DNA of 64,000 bases, taken from contig JAJYUL010000003.1 of the NCBI GenBank assembly GCA_021792555.1, forward strand, positions 1 to 64,000, written 5' to 3'. This document shows, in pieces, positions 26,029-34,819 of the stretch (its first letter is position 1; every line of letters starts with the position of its first letter). The DNA comes from Pseudomonadota bacterium. Lineage in GTDB: Bacteria; Pseudomonadota; Gammaproteobacteria; Steroidobacterales; Steroidobacteraceae. The position numbers and the translations under genes were made by a program. The notes beneath the pieces were generated by a model. It searched no databases. It was not told the DNA's origin and saw nothing but the letters and a program-made list of their open reading frames with translations.

Positions 26029-27123
26029 TCACGCCCCGGCCATGTCGCTCTTCGGCAGCAGACCGCTGTCGCTGACGAATTTCTGGAAGGGGCGCTTGTC
26101 GCTCGCGTACACGTACGCCTCGTCGGGGTCGATCTCCCGCGCGTTGATCGCCGCGAGCAGCGCCTGATCGAGCAGCTGCATGCCGAGATCGCGTCCGGTC
26201 TGCACCAGGCTCGGGATCTGGAAGGTCTGCTCGGTCTGGATGAGCTTGGCGATCGCGCGAGTCATCATCATGATCTCGCAGACCGCGCGGCGACCGCGCG
26301 CATCGGGGGTTTTCACCAGCACTTGGGTGACCACCGCGAGCAGGCTCTGGGCGAGGAAGCTCTTGGTCTGCTCGCGCTGCTCGATCGGCAGCGCATCGAC
26401 GATGCGGTCGATGGTCTTGACCGCGCTGGTGGTGTGCAGTGTGCCGAGCACCAGGTGGCCGGTCTCCGCGGCGGTCATGGCCATGGAGATGGTCTCGGCA
26501 TCGCGCATCTCGCCCACCAGGATCACGTCCGGGTCCTCGCGCATCGCCGCGCGCACGCCCTCGGCGAAGCTCGGGATGTGGGTGCCGAGCTCGCGCTGGA
26601 TGACCTGGCTCATCTTGCTGCGGTGGACCACCTCGATCGGATCCTCGAGCGTGATGATGTTGAGTTTGCGCGACTGGTTCAGGTGGTCGATCATCGCTGC
26701 GAGCGTGGTCGACTTGCCGGTGCCGGTCGCGCCGGTGACCAGGATCATGCCCTGGTGGTAATCGCACAGCTTGGCGATCACCGGCGGCAGGCCCATGGTC
26801 GCGAGCGAGGGCACGGTGGTGGGGATGGTCCGGAAGGTCGCGCCAATGCCGGTCTCCTTGCGGAAGACGTTGACGCGGAAGCGCCCGCCCTCGGCCGACA
26901 CGTAGGAGAAGTCGAGGTCATGGCCGCCGCTGAAGCGCTCCGCCTGCGAGGGCGTGAGGATCTCGGTGATGTAGCCCTCGAGTTCCGGTCCGCGCAGCTC
27001 GCGGAATTTGATCGGCAGCAGATCGCCCTGCATGCGCAGCATCGGCGGCACGCCGACGGCCAGATGCACATCCGAGCAGCCTTGCTGCACGCCGAGCTTC
27101 AAGAACGCATCGATACGGGCCAA
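26029..27123 (-). CDS. PilT-type pilus retraction ATPase (second paralogue)
   Basis: This PilT-like ATPase has Walker A GATGTGKSTTLAAM, the Asp box IITLEDPIEV, Walker B REDPDVILVGEMRDAET and the His box TGHLVLGTLHTTSA. I choose a TTG start at 27123 (364 aa). GGAG lies six bases upstream and the resulting N-terminus (ARIDAFLKLGVQQGCSDVHL) matches PilT. The ORF track opens at ATG 27195 (388 aa), but the extra residues look unrelated. It may be a hetero-hexamer partner or a regulator of the first paralogue. Confidence 0.9.
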   Translation of the reverse strand: MARIDAFLKLGVQQGCSDVHLAVGVPPMLRMQGDLLPIKFRELRGPELEGYITEILTPSQAERFSGGHDLDFSYVSAEGGRFRVNVFRKETGIGATFRTIPTTVPSLATMGLPPVIAKLCDYHQGMILVTGATGTGKSTTLAAMIDHLNQSRKLNIITLEDPIEVVHRSKMSQVIQRELGTHIPSFAEGVRAAMREDPDVILVGEMRDAETISMAMTAAETGHLVLGTLHTTSAVKTIDRIVDALPIEQREQTKSFLAQSLLAVVTQVLVKTPDARGRRAVCEIMMMTRAIAKLIQTEQTFQIPSLVQTGRDLGMQLLDQALLAAINAREIDPDEAYVYASDKRPFQKFVSDSGLLPKSDMAGA

Positions 27124-27254
27124 AGAGCACTCCAGGCCGGGGTCCGGTGCGCTACTTTCGCGCCGCTTCCCGCAGAAAATCAACCGTATGCGCATGAAAC
27201 CTTGAGGTGCGGCACGGTAGCGGCCGCCCGCCGCGCGGTCGGGCCCCGCTCGGG

Positions 27255-29642
27255 CTAGAGGAACTTCTCCAGCGCCCCGCGCACCTCCTCCATGGTCTGG
27301 AAGCGCTTGTTCTTGTCGACCGCCATGGCGCGCATGACCATCTCGGACAGTCCTGCCGGCAGCGCCGGATTGAGCTCCTGCGGCGCCCGGGCCTTGCCTT
27401 GCACGTGCTGGTACATCACCGACATGTGATCCCCGCGCGAGTACGGGGGGGTCCCGGTGAGCATCTCGTAGAGGATGACTCCGAGGGCGTAGATGTCGGC
27501 GCGCTCATCGACGCGCTTGCCGAGAATCTGCTCCGGCGCCATGTACTTCGGTGAGCCGATCACATAGCCGGTGCGCGTCAGCTGCGTCTCGCTCTCGCGC
27601 TGCGCGGCGGCCACGCCGAAATCGACGATCTTCAGCAGCGCCTCGTGGTTGATCAGCACGTTGGCGGGCTTCAGGTCGCGGTGCACGATGCCGGCCTGGT
27701 GGGCCACGGTCATGCCGGTGCAGATGTCGATGCCGAACTGCAGCGCGCGCTTGAGCTCCATCGGCTTCTCGCCGCTGACCTCGCTCGCGAGCGTGTGCGA
27801 GGGGAAATACTCCATCGAAATGGCGTAGTTGCCCTGGATATAGAGGAAGTCGTAGATGCGGATGACGTTGCGGTGCGTGATCTTGCGCGAGTAGCGCAGC
27901 TCGTGGACGAAGCGCTTCATCACTTCCTCGTCCGTCGCCACGTTCGGGTTCAGGAACTTCAGGATCAGCCGCTCGTCGACCACCGTGTCTTCCATCAGCA
28001 GCACGGTGCCGAAGGCGCCGCGGCCGATGCGCTCGACATATTTGTAGCGGCCCTCGATGACATCGCCCGCCCGGAGCGTCTGGATGTCGAGCCGATCCGC
28101 CGCCGCGCGCGCCGCGGCCGGGACCGCGGCGCCCGCCTCCGGCGGCTCGGGCAGCGCCTCGTGCGGGGGCTGTATCTGGCCGGCGGCGAGCGGGGCCGCG
28201 GCGGTCGCGCCCGAGAGCCGCCGCTCCAGCTCGGCCAGGGCCGCCTCGGCGGCGCGCGCGATGGTCTGGTCCGGCGCGCTCGTCTGGCTCTTCAGCTGCG
28301 TGCGCAGCGCATCGGCGCTCGCCGGGTCGGCGATCGTGGCGAGCGCCTGCATCGCCTCGATGCGCACTTCGCGCTCGGGCCGGGCGAGCAGCGGCGTCAG
28401 CGCGCCGGCGAGCTGCGCATCGCCGAGCTTGCCGAGGGCGCGGACCACCACCGGCAGAATCTTCGCATTGCCGTTGCGCAGCATCTCGAGCAGCCGCGGC
28501 ACCGCGCGCTTGCTGCCGATCTCCGCGAGCGCATCGACCGCCCGTTCGCTTACCCACCAGTCCGAGTCGCGCGTCGCCTGGATCAGCGAGTCCACCGCGC
28601 GCGGGTCCTTGGTCTGGTTGAGGATTTCGATCGCCGAGCGGCGGATGTCCTCGTCCTTGTCCCGCACCAGCTGCAGCACCGCATCGATGACGCGCGGCCC
28701 GCCGATCCGGCCGAGCGCATCGGCGGCGCGCGAGCGCACCCACCAGTCGCTGTCCTTCAGCGCCTCGAGCAGGTGCTTGACCGACTTCGCGTCGCCGACC
28801 TCGTTGAGCACTTCGACGGCCGCCCGGCGCGCGTTTTCGTTCTCGTCCTTCAGCACGCCGATCAGGTAGCGGATGGTCTCGGGGTGGTTCGCCTTGATCA
28901 CCACGTCGATGGCGCGGTTCTGCACGTCGATTTCCGGGTCCTTCAGCAGCTCGCAGACCCGCTCGACGTCGATCTGTCCTTCCATGCGCTGCAGCGCCGA
29001 GAGCGTCGCGCCGCGAATGAGCTTGTTCGGGTCGTTCAGCAGCCCCTGCAGCGCGGTGTGCACCTCCGGCAGGGGAAAGCGCGAGAGGATGTTGATGATG
29101 TGCACCCGGGCGATCGGGTCCTTGCCCTGCAGGCGCTGCATCAGCTCCGGCAGCGTCGCCGGGGTGGCCAGCTCCCCCACGATGCGAAACAGCGCCGCCT
29201 TTTCGTTCGGCTCCTGGTTGTAGGCGGCCGTGAGCAGATCGCGCAGCGAGAAGCGCGACTTGTGCGCCGCAATGACCTCGAGCAGCGCCGCCTTGGCGAT
29301 TCCCGGGGCCGAGAGCGCATCGAGCAGCAGCTGCGGGGGGTAGTTGCGGCTGCTGGTGAGGGCCCAGGCGATGCCGGCGATCACCCGCGGGCTGCCCTGC
29401 ACGAGCCCCTCGACGAACTGCGGGAAGGTCTTGGCGCTGACCAGGGCGCTCAGCACCTCGACGAAGGCGACGGTGGCGTTCTTGTCCGCATCGGGCAGGG
29501 AGGCGAGCACCGGGCCAATGACGCCCGGTCCCAGGTCTTTCAGCCGCGCGACGGCCTTCTGGGTCTCGGGGCTGGCCGGGTCCGTCGAGGACCGGATACC
29601 GGTGATCAACCGGTCGGCGCGCAAATTGGTCAAAAACGTCAT
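27255..29642 (-). CDS. HEAT-repeat protein with C-terminal Hanks-type Ser/Thr kinase
   Basis: This 795-residue cytoplasmic protein has no membrane helix. The N-terminal half carries roughly 31-residue HEAT repeats, several with a DSDWWV..RAxDALxxIG signature. A Pro/Ala linker leads to a kinase domain from about residue 530. Glycine loop IGRGAFGTV, lysine in [19 protein letters not shown] and MAPEQ are all intact, so it should be active. The common bacterial plan is a kinase followed by an extracellular sensor; here the repeats come first and the kinase is last. It lies upstream of, and on the same strand as, two PilT ATPases, which suggests phospho-control of pilus motors; that link is inference. 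Confidence 0.93.
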   Translation of the reverse strand: MTFLTNLRADRLITGIRSSTDPASPETQKAVARLKDLGPGVIGPVLASLPDADKNATVAFVEVLSALVSAKTFPQFVEGLVQGSPRVIAGIAWALTSSRNYPPQLLLDALSAPGIAKAALLEVIAAHKSRFSLRDLLTAAYNQEPNEKAALFRIVGELATPATLPELMQRLQGKDPIARVHIINILSRFPLPEVHTALQGLLNDPNKLIRGATLSALQRMEGQIDVERVCELLKDPEIDVQNRAIDVVIKANHPETIRYLIGVLKDENENARRAAVEVLNEVGDAKSVKHLLEALKDSDWWVRSRAADALGRIGGPRVIDAVLQLVRDKDEDIRRSAIEILNQTKDPRAVDSLIQATRDSDWWVSERAVDALAEIGSKRAVPRLLEMLRNGNAKILPVVVRALGKLGDAQLAGALTPLLARPEREVRIEAMQALATIADPASADALRTQLKSQTSAPDQTIARAAEAALAELERRLSGATAAAPLAAGQIQPPHEALPEPPEAGAAVPAAARAAADRLDIQTLRAGDVIEGRYKYVERIGRGAFGTVLLMEDTVVDERLILKFLNPNVATDEEVMKRFVHELRYSRKITHRNVIRIYDFLYIQGNYAISMEYFPSHTLASEVSGEKPMELKRALQFGIDICTGMTVAHQAGIVHRDLKPANVLINHEALLKIVDFGVAAAQRESETQLTRTGYVIGSPKYMAPEQILGKRVDERADIYALGVILYEMLTGTPPYSRGDHMSVMYQHVQGKARAPQELNPALPAGLSEMVMRAMAVDKNKRFQTMEEVRGALEKFL

Positions 29643-29879
29643 TCAGCCGATCCGCCGGGGCCCCGCCAGGCCCGCCTGCATGCCTTAGCTTCCTCGCGTC
29701 CCCGTGCCGCCGCGCGTGATCTGGGTCGCATTTCGCGGCACCGGGCGCGGCATTGCATGGGCAGCGCCCGGGAGCGCCGCAGAGTATGCCATAGGCCCCG
29801 GGGCGGGAGACGCCGATGCGCGCCGCGGCGCTTGCCTCTACAATTGCTCACCTTCACCGGCGTCCGTTGCAAAATCCCC

Positions 29880-30977
29880 ATGTCCGATGATTCCACCCTA
29901 GACGCGCTGCGCGCGGCGATCGAGAGCTACGTAGAGCCCTATCTGCATCAGAGTCTGCGCGAGGCCGGCGCATTGCGCGAGCTGACCGCCTCGCCGGATG
30001 GCTACGCCGCGCGGATCGTGCTCGATTTCCCCGTCGGGGGCTACCGCGAGAGCCTTGCCGCGGCCCTCGGCGCGCACGTGGCGGCTGCCGGCGTGAGCGC
30101 CCCGGTGCGCTTTGCGGTCGAAGCGCAGATCCGCGCGCACGCCGTGCAGCGGCCACTGCAGCCGCTCGCCGGGATCAAGAACGTGGTGGCGGTCGCTTCC
30201 GGCAAGGGCGGAGTGGGCAAGTCCACCGTGGCGGCCAATCTGGCGCTCGCCTGGGCCGCCCAGGGCGCCCGCGTCGGGGTGCTCGATGCGGACATCTACG
30301 GGCCGAGCCAGCCGCTGATGCTCGGGCTCTCGGGCGAGCGGCCGGACTCCCCCGACGGTGAGCACATCATCCCGCTGCGCAACCACGACGTGGCGGCGAT
30401 GTCGATCGGGTTCATGGTCGATGCCGAGCAGCCGATGGTCTGGCGGGGCCCCATGGTGACCCAGGCCCTGCAGCAGCTGCTCTCGCAGACCCGGTGGGGC
30501 GAGCTGGACTATCTGGTGGTCGACATGCCCCCGGGCACCGGGGACATCCAGCTCACCCTCGCCCAGAAGGTGCCGGTGGCCGGTGCGGTGATCGTCACCA
30601 CGCCGCAGGACATCGCGCTCTCCGATGCCCGCAAGGGGCTGAAGATGTTCGAGAAGGTCTCCGTGCCGGTGCTCGGCATCGTGGAGAACATGAGCGTGTA
30701 CGTGTGCTCGAACTGCGGCCACGTCGAGCACATCTTCGGAGCCGGCGGCGGTGCGCGCATGGCCGAGCAGTACGGCGTGCGCCTGCTCGGCGAGCTGCCG
30801 CTCGATGCGCGCGTCCGGGAGGAGGCCGACAGCGGCCGCCCGACGGTGGTGGCCGAGCCCGGCTCCCCGCGCGCCGAGGCGTACCTGCAGATGGCCCGGC
30901 GGACCGCCGGGGCGCTCGCCACGCGGCCGCTCGATCGCAGCGGCCTGTTTCCGAAGATCGTCGTCGAGAAGAGCTGA
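29880..30977 (+). CDS. mrp: Mrp/ApbC-family Fe-S cluster carrier ATPase
   Basis: This 365-residue P-loop ATPase has an N-terminal DUF59-like region (about 10-90), the deviant Walker A GKGGVGKSTVAANLALA near residue 107 and a C-terminal CSNC pair that holds a bridging [4Fe-4S] cluster. It delivers clusters to apoproteins. The ATG at 29880 is used; no Shine-Dalgarno precedes it. A TACAAT at 29839 would give a leader of about 29 bases. It is followed by dcd, a conserved neighbour; metG, the usual divergent partner, is displaced by the PilT-kinase block. Confidence 0.95.
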   Translation: MSDDSTLDALRAAIESYVEPYLHQSLREAGALRELTASPDGYAARIVLDFPVGGYRESLAAALGAHVAAAGVSAPVRFAVEAQIRAHAVQRPLQPLAGIKNVVAVASGKGGVGKSTVAANLALAWAAQGARVGVLDADIYGPSQPLMLGLSGERPDSPDGEHIIPLRNHDVAAMSIGFMVDAEQPMVWRGPMVTQALQQLLSQTRWGELDYLVVDMPPGTGDIQLTLAQKVPVAGAVIVTTPQDIALSDARKGLKMFEKVSVPVLGIVENMSVYVCSNCGHVEHIFGAGGGARMAEQYGVRLLGELPLDARVREEADSGRPTVVAEPGSPRAEAYLQMARRTAGALATRPLDRSGLFPKIVVEKS

Positions 30978-31105
30978 GGCGCCCTCTGCCGTCGGACCGG
31001 ACGAGGTGAGTTGCCTGGTGCGCGAGGCCCTGCGTGACCGCTCGCCGCAATGCCGGCGTGCGGCGGGGAGGCCCCCCTCGCGGCCGAGAGCGTGTTTTTC
31101 CAGAG

Positions 31106-31117
31106 TATCATCCGCGC
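31106..31117 (+). promoter_or_regulatory. TATCAT -10-like box abutting the dcd start
   Basis: TATCAT (31106-31111) is followed by six bases and the dcd ATG at 31118. No Shine-Dalgarno and no clear -35 are visible. Confidence 0.45.
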
Positions 31118-32272
31118 ATGAGCATCAAATCTGACAACTGGATCCGTCGCATGGCGCGCGAGCACGGCATGATCGAGCCGTTCGCGCCCGAGCAGGTGCG
31201 TTACGTCGACGGCCAGAAGATCGTCTCGTACGGCACCTCGAGCTATGGCTACGATGTGCGCTGCGCCAACGAATTCAAGATTTTCACCAACATCAACTCG
31301 ACCATCGTCGATCCGAAGCGCTTTGACGAGAAGAGCTTCGTCGATCTCGCTGCCGACGTGTGCGTCATTCCGCCCAATTCCTTCGCGCTTGCGCGCACCG
31401 TGGAGTATTTCCGCATCCCGCGCAACGTGCTTACCGTGTGCCTGGGGAAATCGACATACGCGCGGTGTTTTCGCGGCGACACGCGCGTGGCGTTGCTGGA
31501 CGGCGAGGCGCCGACGCTGGAGGAGATGGCGAGGCGCCACGAGTCGGGCGAGAGCTTCTGGGGCTACAGCATTGGCCGCAACGGGCGGATCGTCGCTGCG
31601 CATCTGCAGCAGCCGCGCTACATCGGCCGGGATGCGTTGCTTCAGATCGAGCTCGACAACGGCGAGCGCATTCACGCCACTGCGGACCACCAGTTCATGC
31701 GCCGCGACGGCCGCATGGTCGAGGCGCACAGGTTGCGGCCGCAAGATGCGCTCATGCCGTTATACCGCTCTGTGATCGGCGGTTGCGAGGCCGTTTATCA
31801 GCCGCAGGACGGCCACACGTACCGCATGCCTCGCCCGGCCGACGAGCCGGAGCGCTCGCGCGGCGGATGCGCGCACCAGCCGCCGGCCCCGCGCCACATT
31901 GCGCAGGCCGTCGCGCGTTCGGGCGGCGCTGCGGCCTATCGCAATCACAAGATCGTCGCGATTCGCGAGCTGGCCGGCGACCATGACGTGTATTGCCTGA
32001 CCGTGCCCGAGGCCGGCAACTTCGCGCTCGAGGCGGGCGTGTTCGTCCACAATTGCGGCATCATCGTGAACGTGACGCCGCTTGAGCCGGAGTGGGAAGG
32101 GCACGTCACGCTCGAGTTCTCCAACACCACGCCGTTGCCGGCGAAGATCTACGCCAACGAGGGCGTGGCCCAGATGCTGTTCTTCGAGTCGGACGAGGTC
32201 TGCTCGACCTCCTACAAGGACCGCGGCGGCAAGTACCAGGGCCAGCGCGGCGTGACGCTGCCGAAGACCTGA
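31118..32272 (+). CDS. dcd: dCTP deaminase precursor interrupted by an intein
   Basis: The 384-residue precursor comprises an N-extein of 116 residues, an intein of 196 and a C-extein of 72. Joining the exteins gives a 188-residue protein, the normal size for this enzyme, which deaminates dCTP to dUTP for dTMP synthesis. The break falls directly after the catalytic GKSTYAR motif and before CGIIVNV; the C-extein then supplies the catalytic glutamate in VTLEF. Splicing is therefore needed to build the active site. The C-extein begins with Cys, as protein splicing requires. The ATG at 31118 has a -10-like box six bases upstream. The gene follows mrp by about 140 bases. Confidence 0.95.
   Translation: MSIKSDNWIRRMAREHGMIEPFAPEQVRYVDGQKIVSYGTSSYGYDVRCANEFKIFTNINSTIVDPKRFDEKSFVDLAADVCVIPPNSFALARTVEYFRIPRNVLTVCLGKSTYARCFRGDTRVALLDGEAPTLEEMARRHESGESFWGYSIGRNGRIVAAHLQQPRYIGRDALLQIELDNGERIHATADHQFMRRDGRMVEAHRLRPQDALMPLYRSVIGGCEAVYQPQDGHTYRMPRPADEPERSRGGCAHQPPAPRHIAQAVARSGGAAAYRNHKIVAIRELAGDHDVYCLTVPEAGNFALEAGVFVHNCGIIVNVTPLEPEWEGHVTLEFSNTTPLPAKIYANEGVAQMLFFESDEVCSTSYKDRGGKYQGQRGVTLPKT
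31466..32053 (+). other. Mini-intein within dcd
   Basis: This 196-residue Hint/intein domain begins [13 protein letters not shown] (block A, Cys1), has IHATADHQF (block B with the TxxH histidine), [15 protein letters not shown] (block F) and ends GVFVHN before Cys+1 (block G). All splicing residues are present, so it should be competent. About 75 residues between blocks B and F carry no LAGLIDADG motif and no clear HNH. Scattered residues ([20 protein letters not shown]) could be the decayed remains of an HNH endonuclease; that is inference. Base composition resembles the host gene, which suggests long residence. Confidence 0.93.
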
Positions 32273-32296
32273 GCTCGCCGGCCCGGCCGCTCAGGT
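32267..32296. terminator. Stop-codon hairpin between convergent dcd and DUF3108 gene
   Basis: ACCTGAG (32267-32273) pairs with CTCAGGT (32290-32296), a 7-bp stem whose two arms contain the stop codons of the two genes. The loop of 16 bases is GC-rich and may form an inner stem. Confidence 0.45.
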
Positions 32297-33031
32297 GCGC
32301 TTGAAGCGCAGGATGTTGAGCGAGAACAGCGTGCTGTCGCCGCTGTGCTGCTCGAGGCGCACCGGCAGGTAATCGAGCGACGGGGCGAGCCACATGTAGG
32401 TGGTGCGGCGCGCGCCGGCGTGGTGGCTGGTGTAGATCAGGGTGTGCAGCCGGCCGAGCGGGGTGTCGAGCGTCGCCTCGCCTCGGCGCACGAACTCGAA
32501 CTGGTTGATCACGTCGGTGTTGAGCATCCAGAAGCTCGCCGGCGGATGCCCGGCGAGAAACCCCAGCATCAGTGCTATCTGCACCGAGCCTGGATCCTGG
32601 GTGCCGGGCTCGAGCTTCAAATCGATCTGCTTGTGCTTGGCGGTGCCGGTGACGCGCCCGCTCGTCCAGTCGAAGCGCACGTCCTCCGGCGCACCGCCGC
32701 CCTGCGAGCGGAACGAGATCGGCTTGATCTGCCCGTCGACCAGCCGGAAGCGGCTCTCCTGGGTGATCGCGTGGCGCAGGAAGAGCCGGAACAGGCCGTG
32801 GGCGTGATCCACGGAGCTGTAGCGGTACTCCCCGGGGGCCGTCTCGGCGAGCGTCAGGGTGGACTCCCCGGCGGTGATGCCGTGCCACGCCACCGAGTAG
32901 GTGGCCACGAAGGTCGGCGGCTTCAGCGCCGCGGCCGCCGGCTCGGTGCCGGCCCGGCACAGCGCCACGCCGGCGAGCAGCATCAGCAGCGCGGCGGCGG
33001 CACGGATCGGCGTGGAAGGTGTGTTACGCAT
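32291..33031 (-). CDS. DUF3108 domain periplasmic protein
   Basis: This 246-residue protein has a signal peptide (hydrophobic core AAALLMLLAGVALC, with a likely cleavage or lipobox-like Cys near residue 25). A DUF3108 beta-rich body follows, with ATYSVAWHGITAGESTLTL and LRFKRT at the ends. The family is periplasmic or lipoprotein-like with unknown function. It overlaps purN by eight bases; this order downstream of purM-purN is common in Pseudomonas relatives. Confidence 0.88.
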   Translation of the reverse strand: MRNTPSTPIRAAAALLMLLAGVALCRAGTEPAAAALKPPTFVATYSVAWHGITAGESTLTLAETAPGEYRYSSVDHAHGLFRLFLRHAITQESRFRLVDGQIKPISFRSQGGGAPEDVRFDWTSGRVTGTAKHKQIDLKLEPGTQDPGSVQIALMLGFLAGHPPASFWMLNTDVINQFEFVRRGEATLDTPLGRLHTLIYTSHHAGARRTTYMWLAPSLDYLPVRLEQHSGDSTLFSLNILRFKRT

Positions 33032-33683
33032 CGAAATCCTCGAGCAGCGGCTGCGTGAGCGGCTGACCGTCGAGCCAGGGGAGCTCCCCGCGCCACTCGA
33101 GCCGTCCGTCGGCGCGCCAGCCGATCACCTTCGGGTAGATGATGTGCTCGGTCGCCTGAACGCGCGCTGAGAGCGTCTCTTCGGTGTCGCCGGGGCGCAC
33201 CGCAATCCTAGACTGCAGCACCCGGGGGCCGCCGTCGAGTTCGGAAGTTACGAAGTGCACGGTCGCGCCGTGCACCCGATCACCGCCAGCGAGCACCCGG
33301 CGGTGCGTGTGCAGCCCTGGGTACTTCGGCAGCAGCGAGGGATGGATGTTGAGGATGGCGCCGGCGCGGGCCGCCACGAACTGCCCCGAGAGGATGCGCA
33401 TGAAGCCGGCGAGCACGATCAGCTCCGCCCCGGCTGCATCGAGCGCCGCCGCAGCCTCGCGTTCGAACTGCGCCCGATGCGCTGCCCCCGGCCAGGCGAG
33501 CGCCCGCGCCGGGATGCCATACTCCCGCGCGGTGACGAGGCCCGCCGCCTCGGGCCGCTCGGAAATCACCACGGCGACTTCCGCGGCGATGCGCCCTTCG
33601 CGGCACTGGCGCGCGATGGCCGCCATGTTCGAGCCGCGGCCCGAGATCAGAATCCCGAGCCGCAGCGCGCGCCGTGCGCTCAT
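33024..33683 (-). CDS. purN: Phosphoribosylglycinamide formyltransferase
   Basis: This 219-residue GAR transformylase uses 10-formyl-THF in the third step of purine synthesis. It shows LISGRGSNM near the N-terminus, [10 protein letters not shown], the catalytic block [16 protein letters not shown] and SELDGGP with the catalytic Asp. The ATG at 33683 overlaps the purM stop by four bases. Confidence 0.97.
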   Translation of the reverse strand: MSARRALRLGILISGRGSNMAAIARQCREGRIAAEVAVVISERPEAAGLVTAREYGIPARALAWPGAAHRAQFEREAAAALDAAGAELIVLAGFMRILSGQFVAARAGAILNIHPSLLPKYPGLHTHRRVLAGGDRVHGATVHFVTSELDGGPRVLQSRIAVRPGDTEETLSARVQATEHIIYPKVIGWRADGRLEWRGELPWLDGQPLTQPLLEDFDA

Positions 33684-34717
33684 TCGATCACGACACCGCG
33701 CGTGCCGGCGCGAATTTCGCCGATCAGGCGCGCATCTTCGCCCTGCCCGGCCAGGAATTCGAGCGCGGCGGTCTCGTGTCCGGCCGGCACGATGACCACC
33801 ATGCCGATGCCGCAGTTGAAGGTGCGGTACATCTCAGCCGGATCGATGCGGCCGGTGCGCTGCAGCCAGCCGAACACCGGATCCTCGGGCCAGTTGCGCC
33901 GCTTCAGCACCGCCTCGAGACCGTCCGGCAGCACGCGCGGAATGTTGTCCGTCAGGCCGCCGCCGGTGATGTGCGCAAGCCCCCGCACCGGCACGGCGCG
34001 CAGCAGCGCAAGCAGGGGTCTGACGTAGATGCGCGTCGGGGCGAGCAGCCGCTCGTAGAGCGGCTTGCCCTCGAGCGTGGTGTGCGGATCCGCACCGCTC
34101 GCGGCAAGCAGCTTGCGGATCAGCGAATAGCCGTTCGAGTGGGGCCCGGAGGAGGCGAGGCCGATGACCGCATCGCCGGCCCGGGTGTCCCGTCCGTCGA
34201 TGATCGCAGCCTTTTCCACCACGCCGACGCAGAACCCAGCCAGATCGTAATCTTCGCCGTGGTACATGCCCGGCATCTCGGCGGTCTCCCCGCCGACCAG
34301 CGCGCAGCCGGCCTCGGCACAGCCGGCCGCGATGCCGCGCACGACCGCCTCGGCGACCTGCACCCGCAGCTTCCCGGTGGCGTAGTAGTCGAGGAAGAAC
34401 AGCGGCTCGGCGCCCTGCACGAGGATGTCGTTGACGCACATCGCCACCAGATCGATGCCGATGGTGTCGTGCCGGCCGGTGTCGATCGCCAGGCGCAGCT
34501 TGGTGCCGACCCCGTCGGTGCCGGACACCAGCACCGGCTGGCGGTAGCCGGCGGGAATCTCCACCAGGGCGCCGAAGCCGCCGATGCCGGCGAGCACTTC
34601 CGGGCGGCGCGTGCGCGCAACATGGGGCTTGATGCGCTCGACGAGCTCATCGCCGGCGTCGATGTCGACACCGGCATCGCGATACGTCATGCCGCGCGGG
34701 GATTTCGGTTCACTCAT
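33680..34717 (-). CDS. purM: Phosphoribosylformylglycinamidine cyclo-ligase
   Basis: This 345-residue AIR synthetase has the N-terminal [47 protein letters not shown] and [16 protein letters not shown]. It closes the imidazole ring in purine synthesis. It is first in the purM-purN-DUF3108 operon and divergent from the DUF2066 gene. TAAAGC lies six bases upstream of the ATG, a weaker version of the leaderless pattern, and no Shine-Dalgarno is visible. Confidence 0.98.
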   Translation of the reverse strand: MSEPKSPRGMTYRDAGVDIDAGDELVERIKPHVARTRRPEVLAGIGGFGALVEIPAGYRQPVLVSGTDGVGTKLRLAIDTGRHDTIGIDLVAMCVNDILVQGAEPLFFLDYYATGKLRVQVAEAVVRGIAAGCAEAGCALVGGETAEMPGMYHGEDYDLAGFCVGVVEKAAIIDGRDTRAGDAVIGLASSGPHSNGYSLIRKLLAASGADPHTTLEGKPLYERLLAPTRIYVRPLLALLRAVPVRGLAHITGGGLTDNIPRVLPDGLEAVLKRRNWPEDPVFGWLQRTGRIDPAEMYRTFNCGIGMVVIVPAGHETAALEFLAGQGEDARLIGEIRAGTRGVVIE

Positions 34718-34819
34718 GGGGTCGCTTTATCAGGATGGATCTGCCGCCGTGCAGCCGATTCGCCTATGGTATTGTACATTCCGTCCGGCGCCGTGGCGCG
34801 GTACAAACACCAGGATCGA

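Noticed and set aside
27645-29879. Long N-terminal extension of mrp (1110-residue frame)
   Set aside because: It runs antisense through the HEAT-kinase gene. Mrp similarity starts exactly at the ATG at 29880.
31118-32272. dcd interruption considered as a mobile-element insertion or assembly error
   Set aside because: The frame is open throughout, the insert has all intein motifs, and joining the flanks restores a full-length enzyme exactly.
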